Positions 9,248-20,349 are shown, counted from the stretch's first letter. The stretch: DNA of 64,000 nt from Bacillus sp. Cs-700 (GCF_011082085.1 NZ_CP041063.1:310001-374000), one strand, 5' to 3'. The notes: generated by a model from the sequence alone, not told the origin. Numbers and translations: made by a program.

Positions 9248-11848
9248 ATGGCTCGATATACCCCGATGATGGAACAATATTTGCGAATTAAGGCAGAGTA
9301 TCAGGATGCCTTTTTATTTTTTCGTTTAGGCGACTTTTATGAAATGTTCTTCGATGATGCGATGCGCGCATCGAAGGAATTGGAAATTACATTAACGAGC
9401 AGAGATGGTGGAGGAGAAGACCGCATTCCGATGTGTGGTGTGCCTTATCATGCTGCTGAAAATTATATATCACAGCTGGTGACAAAAGGATACAAGATAG
9501 CGATTTGTGAGCAAACGGAAGATCCGAAACAGGCGAAAGGCGTCGTTCGAAGAGAAGTTGTTCAGCTTATTACACCAGGAACGGTTATGTCAGACCATTT
9601 AATTAAAGAAAAAGAAAACAACTACATCGTTGCGATCTCATCGTTTGATGATGAGACATTTGCGCTTGCAGCAAACGATTTAACGACGGGAGAATCCATG
9701 GCAACGATTTTAGCTGGCGATCATCATGAAGTGATCGGTGAGCTTTCAAATCTTGCCCCACGTGAAGTGATTCTTGCGAGCGACAGCGAAGCGCTATCGA
9801 ACGCTATTCAAGAACGCATGACTGTGACTGTATCCATTGAAGATGACGTGACGATTCCAGACGCATTAAAGACGTTAAGTGACCATATCGACCAGCCGAA
9901 GCTTCTGCAAGTGTTTGGCAGATTGCTTCAATATTTGATTCGTACACAGAAGCGATCGATGGATCACCTCCAGCCGCTTCGTCACTATCACGTTTCTCAA
10001 TACATGAAGCTAGATGTGAACTCAAAACGAAACCTAGAGCTCGTTGAAACGATTCGCGATAAAAAGCGGACAGGCTCTCTCGTCTGGTTCTTAGATAGCT
10101 CCGTAACGGCAATGGGTGGGCGTTTGTTAAAGCAATGGGTCGAGCGACCGCTTTTACAGCAGCGAGAAATCGAGAAGCGTCAGGAGCTTGTTGAGACGCT
10201 TATGAAACAGTTTTTTGAACGTGAGACAATTCGCGAACAGCTTCAAGGCGTCTATGATTTGGAGCGACTTGCAGGGAAAGTGGCGTTTGGTAACCTAAAT
10301 GCGCGTGACCTCGTGCAGCTACGCAAATCGTTAGAGAAAATACCAGAGATCAAGCAAGCAGTAGGTTCACTTGATAACCCTTATGCGAAAGAGCTTGCAG
10401 AAGAAATCCTTCCATGTGATGACCTTGTTCAACTTCTCCAAGAAGCGATTGAAGACAACCCACCGCTTTCTGTGAAAGATGGGCAAATGATCCGAGACGG
10501 CTATCATGCCGATCTTGATAAATACCGAGATGCAAGCCGGAACGGGAAAGACTGGATCGCGGCGCTTCAAATGCAGGAACGTGAGCGTACGGGTATCAAA
10601 TCCCTTAAAATTGGTTACAACAAAGTGTTTGGCTATTATATTGAAATAACGCGATCAAACCTTGCAAACCTCCCAGAAGGTCGCTATGAGCGGAAACAGA
10701 CGCTTTCCAATGCGGAGCGTTTTATTACCCCTGAATTGAAAGAAAAAGAAACGCTTATTTTGGAAGCTGAAGAAAAAATTGTTGATTTGGAGTATAGCTT
10801 GTTTACAAAACTGCGTGAAGAAGTAAAGGCCTACATCCCTGAGCTTCAGCAGCTTGCGAGAAAAATTAGTGAGCTTGATGTTCTTCAGTCATTTGCGGTT
10901 GTTAGTGAAGAGAACCGCTTCACAAAGCCCATTTTTTCAAAAGAGCGCAAAGTGGCTGTCGAAGGTGGGCGTCACCCGGTTGTTGAGAAAATGTTAAAAG
11001 GCAGAGAGTACGTCGCAAACGACGTGATGATGGATCGCGATCGTGAAATTCTCTTAATTACTGGGCCAAACATGAGTGGTAAGAGTACGTACATGCGCCA
11101 GCTTGCGCTCATTTCCATTCTTGGGCAGATCGGCTGCTTCGTTCCGGCAGAATCGGCGGTGCTTCCTGTGTTTGACCAAATCTTTACGCGAATTGGTGCG
11201 GCGGATGACCTCGCGGCAGGGCAAAGTACGTTTATGGTGGAAATGCTTGAAGCGAACTACGCGATAACGCGTGCTACGCAAGATAGCTTGATCTTATTAG
11301 ATGAAATTGGTCGAGGCACTTCAACGTATGACGGCATGGCGCTTGCGCAGTCAATCATTGAATATGTGCATAGCGAAGTACGAGCGAAAACGCTGTTTTC
11401 CACGCACTACCATGAGCTGACAACGCTTGAGGAAGATCTTGATCGCGTAAAGAATGTACACGTTAAAGCGGTAGAAGAAAAGGGAAGAGTTGTTTTCCTA
11501 CACCGCGTGCATGATGGATCTGCAGATAAAAGTTACGGCATTCATGTGGCGCAGCTTGCGAACTTACCTGATGCGCTCATTCAGCGTGCGGAAGCGATAT
11601 TAGCTGAGTTTGAAGCAGAGCCAGATGTTGCGAAAGCGCCAAAATCCCCTGTGGAGAAGAAGGAAACGGTGGAAGAAGACGAAGCGCAGCTTGCCTTCTT
11701 CGATCAGGCGGAAGATAAGAAAAAGCCTGCTCGTACGTCAGGAGAAAAAGCGATTCTCGATCGACTGAAATCCGTGGATATTATGGAAATGACGCCGATG
11801 GATGCGATCAATACGCTATATGAATTAAAGAAGCACTTAAAGTCTTAG
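9248..11848 (+). CDS. mutS: DNA mismatch repair protein MutS
   Basis: Recognises mismatches and small loops and starts repair. The 866-residue product has the mismatch-reading Phe-x-Glu in the N-terminal domain ([10 protein letters not shown]), connector, lever and clamp domains, and a C-terminal ABC-type ATPase with Walker [10 protein letters not shown] and Walker [10 protein letters not shown], then the acidic linker and beta-clamp region. Length matches B. subtilis. mutL begins 16 bases after its stop, giving the usual mutSL operon. Confidence 0.98.
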   Translation: MARYTPMMEQYLRIKAEYQDAFLFFRLGDFYEMFFDDAMRASKELEITLTSRDGGGEDRIPMCGVPYHAAENYISQLVTKGYKIAICEQTEDPKQAKGVVRREVVQLITPGTVMSDHLIKEKENNYIVAISSFDDETFALAANDLTTGESMATILAGDHHEVIGELSNLAPREVILASDSEALSNAIQERMTVTVSIEDDVTIPDALKTLSDHIDQPKLLQVFGRLLQYLIRTQKRSMDHLQPLRHYHVSQYMKLDVNSKRNLELVETIRDKKRTGSLVWFLDSSVTAMGGRLLKQWVERPLLQQREIEKRQELVETLMKQFFERETIREQLQGVYDLERLAGKVAFGNLNARDLVQLRKSLEKIPEIKQAVGSLDNPYAKELAEEILPCDDLVQLLQEAIEDNPPLSVKDGQMIRDGYHADLDKYRDASRNGKDWIAALQMQERERTGIKSLKIGYNKVFGYYIEITRSNLANLPEGRYERKQTLSNAERFITPELKEKETLILEAEEKIVDLEYSLFTKLREEVKAYIPELQQLARKISELDVLQSFAVVSEENRFTKPIFSKERKVAVEGGRHPVVEKMLKGREYVANDVMMDRDREILLITGPNMSGKSTYMRQLALISILGQIGCFVPAESAVLPVFDQIFTRIGAADDLAAGQSTFMVEMLEANYAITRATQDSLILLDEIGRGTSTYDGMALAQSIIEYVHSEVRAKTLFSTHYHELTTLEEDLDRVKNVHVKAVEEKGRVVFLHRVHDGSADKSYGIHVAQLANLPDALIQRAEAILAEFEAEPDVAKAPKSPVEKKETVEEDEAQLAFFDQAEDKKKPARTSGEKAILDRLKSVDIMEMTPMDAINTLYELKKHLKS

Positions 11849-11864
11849 AGAAAGGGTGAGGAAG

Positions 11865-13748
11865 ATGGGAAAGATCGTACAGCTTGATGATCAGCTTTCA
11901 AACAAAATAGCTGCCGGTGAAGTGGTGGAAAGGCCGGCCTCTGTTGTGAAGGAACTTGTGGAGAATGCGATTGATGCAGAAAGCAGTGAAATCACAATTG
12001 AAATTGAAGAGGGCGGTCTTTCCAAAATTCGCATTGTAGACAACGGAAGCGGCATGGATGAGGAAGACTGCAAACTCGCTTTCTTTCGTCATGCGACGAG
12101 TAAAATCAAAAATGAGCGTGACTTGTTTCAAATTGAAACGCTCGGCTTCCGTGGAGAAGCTCTTCCAAGTATCGCGGCGGTGTCTCACTTAGAACTGAAA
12201 ACCTCTACGGGAGATGCGGCCGGAACGTACGTCAAAATTGAAGCAGGGAAAGTAGCTGAATTTAAAGCGACCGATAGTCGAAAAGGAACGGAAATGACGA
12301 TTACGGGTTTGTTTTACAACACCCCAGCTCGCTTAAAACACATGAAAACCGTTCATACCGAGCTTGCGAACGTGGCGGACGTCATCAACCGACAGGCAAT
12401 GGCTCATCCTGATATCGCTTTTCGCTTCTTTCATAATGGGAAGAAGCTGTTATCAACGACAGGAAACGGCGATCTTCTGCAAGTGATTGCAGCGATCTAT
12501 GGCTATAATACTGCGCGTAAAATGCTCCCTTTGAAGGCAGAGACAATTGATTTTTCTGTTAGCGGCTATGCGGCAAAGCCAGAGTTAACGCGTGCTTCTC
12601 GTCAATATATTTCACTCATTATTAACGGGCGGTACATTAAGAACTTTCCGATATCAAAAGGGATACAGCAGGGATACCATACGCTGCTTCCAATCGGACG
12701 CTATCCGATTGTTGTGCTTCATATTAAAATGAACCCAACGCTCATTGATGTGAACGTACATCCGTCAAAGTTGGAAGCGCGGATTAGTAAAGAACAGGAC
12801 CTCGCGCTCGCCATTGAAAATGCGATTAAAGGGATATTCAAACAAATTGAACTGATTCCTGAGCAAGCTCCTCCAAAGAAAAAAGAGGAGGAAAGCGAGC
12901 AGCCGGCATTCCAGTTTCAACACAATGTTCAAGAAAAAGAGCCGGAAGAAATACCGATTCGGCGGGAATGGACGCCAGAGAAGGTGGAACATTCGGAAGA
13001 GCAGTCGAAGCCGCAGAATGATTTCCTTCAACCTTTTAGTATAAAGGAAGAAATTCAAACTGAGCAATACGAGTCGATGACTTCTACAAAACATTCCCAG
13101 CGACCAGAAACCCGAGACGAGCTCGAGATGGCCATGGACTATGTAAAAGAGACTAATAATGATTCACGTATTCCGCCGCTTTATCCGATCGGTCAAATGC
13201 ACGGAACGTATATCCTAGCTCAGAATGAGAATGGGCTCTATATTATTGATCAGCACGCCGCGCAGGAGCGAATAAAGTACGAGTTCTACCGAGAAAAAGT
13301 TGGCGAGATCGATCCTGTTGTACAGGAGCTTCTCGTTCCAATTACGCTCGAATACAACACATCGGAGTCTGCGATCATTGATAGTCGGATGGATGATCTT
13401 GCGAAGGTGGGCGTTTTCTTAGAATCATTTGGACCGAATAGTTATATGGTGAGCGCTCATCCAGTTTGGTTCCCTAAAGGGGCTGAACAAAATACGATTG
13501 AGGAATTGATTCAGGAAGTCGTTGATAACCGTCGAATTGACGTGAAGAAGCTACGTGAGGAAGCGGCGATCATGATGTCCTGTAAGAAGTCGATTAAAGC
13601 TAATCGTCATTTACGTGATGACGAAGTGTTCACGCTTTTAGAGACACTTAGACAATCCATTGACCCGTATACCTGTCCACACGGGCGACCAATCATTATT
13701 CATTACTCCACCTATGAGATGGAAAAAATGTTTAAGCGGGTTATGTAA
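11865..13748 (+). CDS. mutL: DNA mismatch repair endonuclease MutL
   Basis: GHKL-ATPase matchmaker with a C-terminal nicking endonuclease. The 627-residue product has ATPase motifs ([24 protein letters not shown]), a low-complexity Glu/Gln-rich linker at about 340-430, and the endonuclease metal site [12 protein letters not shown] with the later SCKKSIK and CPHGRP motifs. This marks the MutH-independent type found in bacilli. Start: ATG with GGGTGAGG just upstream; it equals the B. subtilis length. Confidence 0.97.
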   Translation: MGKIVQLDDQLSNKIAAGEVVERPASVVKELVENAIDAESSEITIEIEEGGLSKIRIVDNGSGMDEEDCKLAFFRHATSKIKNERDLFQIETLGFRGEALPSIAAVSHLELKTSTGDAAGTYVKIEAGKVAEFKATDSRKGTEMTITGLFYNTPARLKHMKTVHTELANVADVINRQAMAHPDIAFRFFHNGKKLLSTTGNGDLLQVIAAIYGYNTARKMLPLKAETIDFSVSGYAAKPELTRASRQYISLIINGRYIKNFPISKGIQQGYHTLLPIGRYPIVVLHIKMNPTLIDVNVHPSKLEARISKEQDLALAIENAIKGIFKQIELIPEQAPPKKKEEESEQPAFQFQHNVQEKEPEEIPIRREWTPEKVEHSEEQSKPQNDFLQPFSIKEEIQTEQYESMTSTKHSQRPETRDELEMAMDYVKETNNDSRIPPLYPIGQMHGTYILAQNENGLYIIDQHAAQERIKYEFYREKVGEIDPVVQELLVPITLEYNTSESAIIDSRMDDLAKVGVFLESFGPNSYMVSAHPVWFPKGAEQNTIEELIQEVVDNRRIDVKKLREEAAIMMSCKKSIKANRHLRDDEVFTLLETLRQSIDPYTCPHGRPIIIHYSTYEMEKMFKRVM

Positions 13749-13795
13749 CGAGCACAATGAAATGAGAAAAGAATGCAGGAAAGTACGTGAGAGTG

Positions 13796-14731
13796 ATGAC
13801 TAAACAAAAACTAGTAACGGTTCTAGGTCCTACTGCGGTTGGGAAAACAAAAACAAGCATTGAACTTGCGAAGGCGCTTGACGGTGAAATTATTAGCGGC
13901 GACTCGATGCAAATTTACCGTGGCATGGACATTGGGACAGCGAAAGTAATGGAAGAAGAGATGGAAGGCATTCCTCATTATTTAATTGATATTAAGGAGC
14001 CAACGGAAAGCTTTTCAGCTGCTGAATTTCAAAAGCTTGCCACAGAGCTTGTTACGGATATTAATAGCCGGGGAAAAGTGCCGATCATTGCTGGGGGAAC
14101 GGGTCTTTACGTGAAATCCGTTACTCATCAGTACGCTTTTTCAGAAGCAAAGGAAGACCCGGCATACAGACAGCAGCTTGAGCAACAAGCGGAAGAAGAA
14201 GGGCCGGTCACGTTTCACGCACGATTAAAGGACGTTGATCCAGTGAGTTACGAGACCGTCCATCCAAACAATGTGCGAAGAGTGGTTCGAGCATTAGAAG
14301 TGTATCACGTAACGGGTGAACCGGTCTCTGCTTCAAAAGGTGCCCTACCTGAGCAGTCTCCTTACAATCTTGTCAATGTCGGTCTTACGATGGATCGCGA
14401 TGTGCTTTATGAGCGCATTAACAAGCGTGTTGATCTGATGATGGAGGCTGGACTACTTGAAGAAGCCCAGAGACTTTATCATGGGGGCATTCGTGACTGT
14501 CAATCGGTCCAGGCGATTGGCTACAAGGAAATCTACAATTATCTTGAAGAGCGTGTTTCTTTAGAAGATGCGGTCCTCGAATTAAAGCAGAACTCAAGAA
14601 GATATGCAAAGCGGCAATTAACGTGGTTTCGTCATCAGATGGCCATGGACTGGTACGACATGACCGCGCATCGTGAAGAAAAAATTCAAGAAATCTTGAA
14701 AGTTGTTGCAGGAAAGTTAGCAGAGAGATAG
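13796..14731 (+). CDS. miaA: tRNA dimethylallyltransferase MiaA
   Basis: Transfers dimethylallyl from DMAPP to A37 of UNN-reading tRNAs, making i6A, the substrate of MiaB in this window. It has P-loop GPTAVGKTKTS, the DSMQIY motif and GGTGLYVKS; the product is 311 residues. The start is uncertain: GTG codons at -9 and -3 are in frame, and the AGGAAAG ribosome site is better spaced for the earlier GTG. Hfq follows 45 bases later, the usual miaA-hfq pair. Confidence 0.95.
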   Translation: MTKQKLVTVLGPTAVGKTKTSIELAKALDGEIISGDSMQIYRGMDIGTAKVMEEEMEGIPHYLIDIKEPTESFSAAEFQKLATELVTDINSRGKVPIIAGGTGLYVKSVTHQYAFSEAKEDPAYRQQLEQQAEEEGPVTFHARLKDVDPVSYETVHPNNVRRVVRALEVYHVTGEPVSASKGALPEQSPYNLVNVGLTMDRDVLYERINKRVDLMMEAGLLEEAQRLYHGGIRDCQSVQAIGYKEIYNYLEERVSLEDAVLELKQNSRRYAKRQLTWFRHQMAMDWYDMTAHREEKIQEILKVVAGKLAER

Positions 14732-14776
14732 AAATGTAGTTAAGAATGCCTTTAGAGAAAAAGAGGAGGACTGACA

Positions 14777-15010
14777 ATGAAGCAGCAAATTAACATCCAG
14801 GATCAATTCCTGAACCAATTAAGAAAAGACAACGTTTTTGTAACGGTGTACCTGCTTAACGGATTTCAGCTAAAAGGGACAATTAAAGGATTTGATAATT
14901 TCACAATTATCCTTGAGTCCGATGGAAAACAGCAGTTGATTTACAAACACGCCATTTCTACGTTCGCTCCACAGCGATCTGTTGAAATAAATTTTGAATC
15001 TGACAAGTAA
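14777..15010 (+). CDS. hfq: RNA chaperone Hfq
   Basis: Hexameric Sm-like RNA chaperone. The 77-residue product has the Sm1 motif ([16 protein letters not shown]) and Sm2 motif (YKHAISTF), with the KHAIST variant typical of Firmicutes Hfq. An AGGAGGA site precedes the ATG. A terminator shared with the convergent recombinase gene follows. Confidence 0.97.
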   Translation: MKQQINIQDQFLNQLRKDNVFVTVYLLNGFQLKGTIKGFDNFTIILESDGKQQLIYKHAISTFAPQRSVEINFESDK

Positions 15011-15016
15011 ACACAT

Positions 15017-15055
15017 AGTCCCTCGTTCTGGTAAAAGCAGGATGAGGGACTTTTT
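15017..15055. terminator. Terminator between hfq and the convergent recombinase gene
   Basis: AGTCCCTC and GAGGGACT arms around a longer loop, with T tract on the plus strand. Confidence 0.8.
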
Positions 15056-15063
15056 CATATTTA

Positions 15064-16044
15064 CTATAATGACATTTGTTGTTTTTCCATGTAATCGAAG
15101 TAGCGTTTCAGTGTGAGATCGGCTTTTAACCCAAACTGCATGCGCAGCTGATCGATGGAAAGATCATTTTCAATGGCTTTAATGACGCATGTTCGTCTCA
15201 TATGCTGAGCAGAAACGCCTTTTCGCAAGCCGGCGCGCTGAACTTCAAGACGAATCATTTTTTGAATCGCAATTTCGGTTAGACGCTTTGGGCGATCCAC
15301 TTCATAACTCCAGCGATATGTTTGGCGCTGAAAATCAAATGAAACAAACAGCGGATCATCGCTATGAAGCCTTGGTCTAACGGGCGCGGGAATCGTATGA
15401 TAATAATCGAACAAAATTTTCTTGTGTTCAGGATTTAGATGAACGGTGCGTTTTCCGGAAGCCGAAGTGACGATTAGTTCATTTTGTTCGAAAGAAAGAT
15501 CTTTCATAGAAAGAGCAGATAGCTCTTGTAACGTTAAACCGTAATTGAGGAAAAGCCTGGCAATGATCAAATTCCGATCAATCAGAAACTCCCGTGCTCT
15601 TAGCTGGTTGTCCGTTAAATCTTCAAGTGACACGATCGTTTCAAGAAGTTTTTGAGCTTCTTCTTCTTGGAGAAAATCGGTCTCGATATAACCGGCATCT
15701 TCATTCGTAGGTAGGACGACTTCTTTCATTGGATTGGTCTTTGTTCGATTTAACGACATATAATAACGATATACTTGATTTAGTACAGTCATAATTCTCT
15801 TTAATGTTCGTTCGGAATAGTGACGCTCAAGGTGCAAATAGCGAATATACTCCTGTAGCTGCTCCGTTGTGAGATTACGAAAGTTCTCGAAATCGACCTT
15901 TCGATGGAGAGTACGATGCCAGACGGTAAAATCAACGAGGTCATAGCGATAGCGGCGGAGTGTAGATGCCTTTCGTCCTTTTCGTTCGAGCGACTGCAGA
16001 TACGCTTCTAGAAAGTCTGGAAGCGGCTGATTAAAAAGCTCCAT
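15064..16044 (-). CDS. Degenerate tyrosine recombinase (XerC-like), probably catalytically altered
   Basis: 326-residue protein with an N-terminal SAM-like core-binding domain (about 1-100) and a C-terminal tyrosine-recombinase fold. Aligned by eye to XerC, the first catalytic Arg (normally GLR) is Thr (GLTLQEL), the first His of HxxR is Gln (AQHMRRT) and the His of LGH is Leu (FGLKAD). The beta-strand Lys (SGKRTVHL), the second Arg and the Tyr (LKRYFDYM) remain. So the fold is kept but the active site is incomplete. The ATG after AGAGGTGA is the better start. No prophage genes adjoin it; it may be a DNA-binding or structural relative. Confidence 0.75.
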   Translation of the reverse strand: MELFNQPLPDFLEAYLQSLERKGRKASTLRRYRYDLVDFTVWHRTLHRKVDFENFRNLTTEQLQEYIRYLHLERHYSERTLKRIMTVLNQVYRYYMSLNRTKTNPMKEVVLPTNEDAGYIETDFLQEEEAQKLLETIVSLEDLTDNQLRAREFLIDRNLIIARLFLNYGLTLQELSALSMKDLSFEQNELIVTSASGKRTVHLNPEHKKILFDYYHTIPAPVRPRLHSDDPLFVSFDFQRQTYRWSYEVDRPKRLTEIAIQKMIRLEVQRAGLRKGVSAQHMRRTCVIKAIENDLSIDQLRMQFGLKADLTLKRYFDYMEKQQMSL

Positions 16045-16172
16045 TCGATGATCACCTCTCATTTTGTTCCATTATAACAAAATCTGTGCGTGTCTTGTTT
16101 TACATTGGGTTACATGTTTTTGGGATAATTGGAAATACTATTGATAACCAAATCGTAAAGGAGCGGTTAGAC

Positions 16173-16358
16173 ATGGCCTTTTTTTCAAAACAGCAGCAGG
16201 AACCTATTCCAGAAGTAGATACGGACGTCTGGTCTTGTGCGAGTGGAGATTGTGCTGGCTGGATGCGAGCCGATTACTCGTTTTCTGATACACCTGCTTG
16301 CCCTTTGTGTGGCGCTGAGATGATGAGTGAAGTTCGAAACCTACCAGAAATTAAATAA
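16173..16358 (+). CDS. Small zinc-ribbon protein, YdjO (cold-inducible) family
   Basis: 61-residue protein with two Cys pairs: CASGDC, then CPLCG about 20 residues later, a zinc-ribbon arrangement. The middle WMRADYSFSD matches the small YdjO family of bacilli, known as cold-inducible; the role is unknown. AAAGGAG lies 9 bases before the ATG. The next gene starts 14 bases after its stop and is likely co-transcribed. Confidence 0.75.
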   Translation: MAFFSKQQQEPIPEVDTDVWSCASGDCAGWMRADYSFSDTPACPLCGAEMMSEVRNLPEIK

Positions 16359-16372
16359 TCATGGGGGAACAC

Positions 16373-16729
16373 ATGAATAAAATTGTTGAGAAAATTAGGG
16401 ATAAAGCAGAACAAATTGTTAGCGTGACGAAAGCAGCGGGAAAAGGGAAGCACGTTGCCTCCATGCAGCACTTTTATGACGTTTTTACCGAACTTCCTGA
16501 AGTACAAAAGAAAGAGGTTGCTTATTTAAGAAGTCGTTTTGTTTTATATACGCTCCACGAAGACGATATATTCATGAAGATGCTCGAACGTTCAGATGGT
16601 CATGTGCTTGAGATTGACGTCGTTGAAAAAGGTGATGTGCTCACTCGGTACAGATCGTATGAAGCGAAGAGAGGCGACCAGAAAATTCATATTCCTGAAT
16701 CCTTTGTTGATCGGATCGGAACAAGTTAA
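16373..16729 (+). CDS. Hypothetical protein
   Basis: 118 residues, not recognised. It has an N-terminal amphipathic helical stretch (NKIVEKIRDKAEQIV), then a mixed alpha/beta region without membrane segments or signal peptide. The ATG preceded by GGGGGA was chosen; an in-frame ATG 12 bases upstream has no ribosome site. It follows the YdjO-like gene closely and ends at a terminator. Confidence 0.65.
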   Translation: MNKIVEKIRDKAEQIVSVTKAAGKGKHVASMQHFYDVFTELPEVQKKEVAYLRSRFVLYTLHEDDIFMKMLERSDGHVLEIDVVEKGDVLTRYRSYEAKRGDQKIHIPESFVDRIGTS

Positions 16730-16755
16730 ACACTCTTAAGGAGTGTTTTTCTTTT
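16729..16755 (+). terminator. Terminator after the hypothetical gene
   Basis: AACACTC and GAGTGTT arms, loop TTAAG, then T-rich sequence. Confidence 0.8.
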
Positions 16756-16822
16756 GGGCGTTTGTCACGGATTCTGGGCAGGTGCGTATACTATCGTGTC
16801 AGATTAAAGCGAGGTGAGCATC

Positions 16823-17746
16823 GTGCAGCAAACCGTAACGCAGCGAAAAGGTCAAATTAATATCGTCCTTCGTCAGACGGAAGGACTACAAGAGACGGCG
16901 GATGCCGCACTAAGTCAAGCAACGAAGAAGCATATGCCGCTTGAGCGAATTCAGCAGGAAATGGAACAGCTAATCGGGTTAAAAGAAATGAAATACTTAC
17001 TAAAAGAAGTGTATGCATGGCTTTATGTGAACAAGTGCAGAGAAGAAAATGGCTTAAAACAAAATACGCAGGCGCTTCATATGATGTTCAAAGGAAATCC
17101 CGGCACAGGGAAAACAACGGTCGCCCGCCTGTTAGGAACGCTTTTTCTTGAGATGAACGTTCTTTCTAAGGGACATCTGATTGAAGTGGAGCGGGCTGAT
17201 CTTGTTGGAGAATACATTGGTCATACCGCTCAAAAAACGAGAGAGCTTGTTAAGAAAGCAAAAGGCGGCATTCTATTTATTGATGAAGCGTATTCGCTTG
17301 CGCGCGGAGGCGAGAAGGATTTTGGGAAAGAAGCAATCGATACGCTTGTGAAGGCGATGGAAGATCACCATAAAGACTTTATCCTGATTCTAGCGGGCTA
17401 TTCAGATGAAATGGAGCACTTTCTCTCGCTAAATCCTGGCTTGCCTTCGCGGTTTCCACTGGTGATTGATTTTCCGGATTATTCAAATGAGCAGCTGCTT
17501 GAGATCGCAAAAAAGATGGCGGCAGAGAGACAGTACCGGTTTTCAAGAGAGACGGAGTGGAAGCTAAAGCAAAGCTTTGTGAAGAAGCGTGAGCGGGAAA
17601 CAAATGCATTTAGCAACGGTCGCTTTGTTCGGAACATTATTGAAAAAGCAATCCGAAAGCAGGCGGTCCGCTTGCTTCAGGCAGACGTCATTGATCGCTC
17701 GGCGCTAGAGCTACTCTTACCAGAAGACATCCCTATAGAAGATTAA
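16823..17746 (+). CDS. spoVK: Stage V sporulation protein K, CbbX-like AAA+ ATPase
   Basis: AAA+ ATPase made in the mother cell and needed for spore maturation in B. subtilis. The 307-residue product has Walker A GNPGTGKTT, Walker B GILFIDEAYSL, and sensor/Arg-finger region LPSRFPLVIDFPDY. The GTG start has GAGGTGA five bases upstream; another in-frame GTG lies within that ribosome site. The hfq - spoVK - hflX - ynbB order is that of B. subtilis. Confidence 0.93.
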   Translation: MQQTVTQRKGQINIVLRQTEGLQETADAALSQATKKHMPLERIQQEMEQLIGLKEMKYLLKEVYAWLYVNKCREENGLKQNTQALHMMFKGNPGTGKTTVARLLGTLFLEMNVLSKGHLIEVERADLVGEYIGHTAQKTRELVKKAKGGILFIDEAYSLARGGEKDFGKEAIDTLVKAMEDHHKDFILILAGYSDEMEHFLSLNPGLPSRFPLVIDFPDYSNEQLLEIAKKMAAERQYRFSRETEWKLKQSFVKKRERETNAFSNGRFVRNIIEKAIRKQAVRLLQADVIDRSALELLLPEDIPIED

Positions 17747-17801
17747 ATGCGCATCTGGTATGATGGGATCAGACTGATTGATAAAGGCAGGGAACGTACA
17801 T

Positions 17802-19064
17802 TTGAATAAAGAACGAATTGAAGCAGCTGAACCGGCGATTTTGATCGGTATTCAGCTTCAAAATCAAACAGATGAACAGTTTGCATATACGATGGATGAA
17901 CTTGCGGCTTTAACAGAGACGGCAGGTGGCGTCGTGGAAGGAACGCTCTCACAAAAGCGGGAGCGTATTCATTCGGCAACGTTTATAGGAAAAGGGAAAG
18001 TGGAAGAGCTGGCGTCGCTCATCGAAGAAAAAGAAGCAACGATCGTGATCTTCAATAGTGAGCTTTCTCCGAGTCAGCTTCGAAACTTATCAGAAGCGTT
18101 AGACGCAAGAGTTATTGACCGTACACAGCTCATTTTAGATATTTTCGCACAGCGAGCGAGATCACGAGAAGGCATGCTTCAGGTTGAGCTCGCTCAGCTT
18201 CAATACATGCTGCCGCGCCTTGCAGGACAGGGAACGTCCTTATCAAGGCTTGGAGGCGGTATTGGTACAAGAGGTCCAGGGGAAACGAAGCTTGAAACGG
18301 ATCGTCGTTACATTCGGAACCGCATCACAGATCTGAAGCGACAGCTCGACAATACGGTTAAGCACCGTGATCAGTACCGTGCGCGACGAAAACGGAACGA
18401 AACGCTTCAAGTAGCGTTAGTCGGGTATACGAACGCGGGGAAATCTACGATTTTTAATCGACTAACGAAAGCCGATTCCTATGAAGAGGACAAGCTTTTT
18501 GCGACACTTGATCCGATGACAAGGCAGTTGAAGCTTCCGAATGGTTACAACGTGTTGTTAACAGACACGGTAGGATTCATTCAGGACCTCCCAACAACGC
18601 TTGTCGCTTCGTTTAAATCAACGCTTGAAGAAGCAACAGAAGCGGATTTAATTCTTCATGTTATTGATGCTTCCCATCCCGATCGGGAGCGTCATGAAGA
18701 AATCGTGCTAAAGCTATTAAAGGATTTAAAAGCGTCGCACATTCCCGTCCTTACCGTATTTAATAAAATCGATCGAGCCGATCCGTCTGTGCAAAGTAGC
18801 GTGAATGAACAGATTCTCATCTCAGCTCTAAAGCAAGCTGATTTGAAGCGATTAAACGACCGTCTGCAAAGCGAAGTGTTAAAGCAAATGGAGTACTTCT
18901 CAATTTCGATTAATGCGGACCAGGGAGATAAGCTCGCTTACTTGCAGCGTAATACTGTTCTAATTGAGCGTAAATGGGATGAAGAAAAAGATCACTATCG
19001 ATGTAAAGGATACGCTCCTGAACATTTATACAAGCGCATTATTAACGAGTGGAACAACGACTAG
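17802..19064 (+). CDS. hflX: Ribosome-dissociating GTPase HflX
   Basis: GTPase that binds the 50S subunit and splits or rescues stalled ribosomes. The 420-residue product has an N-terminal HflX domain (IGKGKVEEL), a coiled-coil linker (RNRITDLKRQLD), and a G domain with GYTNAGKST, TDTVGFIQDLP and NKID. TTG is the likeliest start, with AGGGA 8 bases upstream. It begins 55 bases after spoVK and is followed at once by the ynbB homologue. Confidence 0.95.
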   Translation: MNKERIEAAEPAILIGIQLQNQTDEQFAYTMDELAALTETAGGVVEGTLSQKRERIHSATFIGKGKVEELASLIEEKEATIVIFNSELSPSQLRNLSEALDARVIDRTQLILDIFAQRARSREGMLQVELAQLQYMLPRLAGQGTSLSRLGGGIGTRGPGETKLETDRRYIRNRITDLKRQLDNTVKHRDQYRARRKRNETLQVALVGYTNAGKSTIFNRLTKADSYEEDKLFATLDPMTRQLKLPNGYNVLLTDTVGFIQDLPTTLVASFKSTLEEATEADLILHVIDASHPDRERHEEIVLKLLKDLKASHIPVLTVFNKIDRADPSVQSSVNEQILISALKQADLKRLNDRLQSEVLKQMEYFSISINADQGDKLAYLQRNTVLIERKWDEEKDHYRCKGYAPEHLYKRIINEWNND

Positions 19065-19076
19065 GAGTAGAAAACT

Positions 19077-20345
19077 ATGTTTATGAATTTTACACATCAA
19101 GAAGAACTAAAAACTTTATCACAACAGGCTGAAGAAAAGATCCAGCCAGTTTTAAGAGAAATCGATGCGCGAGTTGAAGCGAATCAATACCGCGTTCTGG
19201 AGGCATTTCATAAAAATCGCATTAGTGACTTTCATTTCACACCTTCTACAGGCTACGGCTATGACGATGCGGGAAGAGATACGCTAGAACAGCTTTATGC
19301 GGACGTATTCGGCGGAAACGCAGGACTCGTGAGACCTCAAATCGTCTCCGGTACACATGCGATATCAACCGCGCTATTCGGCGTACTGCGTCCAAACGAT
19401 GAGCTCCTTTATATTACGGGAGCGCCGTATGATACGTTAGAAGAAATCGTTGGAACCCGCGGCGAAGGCAACGGATCGCTAAAGGATTTTCATATTGGTT
19501 ATCAAGCGATTCCGTTGGCGAACGGAGCGGTGGATTTTGAAGCTGTCGAGAGGGCCATCACCCCGCAAACGAAAATGATTGGGATTCAGCGCTCGAAAGG
19601 GTATGCAAATCGACCATCTTTTACAATCGCAGAAATTGAGCAAATGATTGCATTTGTTAAATCGATTAAAGAAGATGTCATCGTTTTCGTTGATAACTGT
19701 TACGGTGAGTTTGTGGAAGATCAGGAGCCTTGTCACGTTGGGGCAGATCTTATCGCAGGATCACTAATTAAAAACCCTGGAGCAGGTATCGTCAAAACTG
19801 GCGGTTACCTTGTAGGGAGAGCAGATTTAATTGAGCTTTGCGGCTATCGCTTAACGTCACCTGGAATCGGAAGAGAAGTAGGAGCATCGCTTTATTCGTT
19901 ACAGGAAATGTATCAAGGCATCTTTCTCGCACCTCACACGGTTGGTCAAGCGGTCAAAGGCGCTGTCTATAGCTCAGCGCTCCTTGAGGAAGCTGGGTTC
20001 AACACAACACCTCACTGGAACAGCAAGCGAACCGACCTCATTCAATCGGTTCAGTTTGATGATCGGGAGCGAATGGTTGCGTTTTGTCAGGCGATCCAGG
20101 CGGCATCTCCGGTCAATGCACACGTTCGTCCTGAACCTGCCTATATGCCAGGGTACGAAGATGATGTCATCATGGCAGCGGGAACGTTTATTCAAGGAGC
20201 GAGCCTTGAATTATCAGCTGACGGACCGTTAAGACCACCTTACGTTGCGTACGTTCAAGGCGGCCTAACATTTGAACACGTGAAAATCAGTGTGCTTCGT
20301 GCCGTTGATGATTTGTTGAAAAAAGGTTTGATTACTGTTTCATAA
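19077..20345 (+). CDS. ynbB: PLP-dependent aminotransferase class V-like protein (YnbB, 'aluminium resistance' family)
   Basis: 422-residue fold-type I PLP enzyme of the YnbB/Alum_res family, often annotated as methionine gamma-lyase-like. The predicted Schiff-base lysine is in the segment AGSLIKNPGAGIVKTGGY; the DNCYGEF aspartate would contact the PLP nitrogen. Physiological substrate is unknown. It is close behind hflX, and its terminator separates it from glnA. Confidence 0.88.
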   Translation: MFMNFTHQEELKTLSQQAEEKIQPVLREIDARVEANQYRVLEAFHKNRISDFHFTPSTGYGYDDAGRDTLEQLYADVFGGNAGLVRPQIVSGTHAISTALFGVLRPNDELLYITGAPYDTLEEIVGTRGEGNGSLKDFHIGYQAIPLANGAVDFEAVERAITPQTKMIGIQRSKGYANRPSFTIAEIEQMIAFVKSIKEDVIVFVDNCYGEFVEDQEPCHVGADLIAGSLIKNPGAGIVKTGGYLVGRADLIELCGYRLTSPGIGREVGASLYSLQEMYQGIFLAPHTVGQAVKGAVYSSALLEEAGFNTTPHWNSKRTDLIQSVQFDDRERMVAFCQAIQAASPVNAHVRPEPAYMPGYEDDVIMAAGTFIQGASLELSADGPLRPPYVAYVQGGLTFEHVKISVLRAVDDLLKKGLITVS

Positions 20346-20349
20346 GGGT

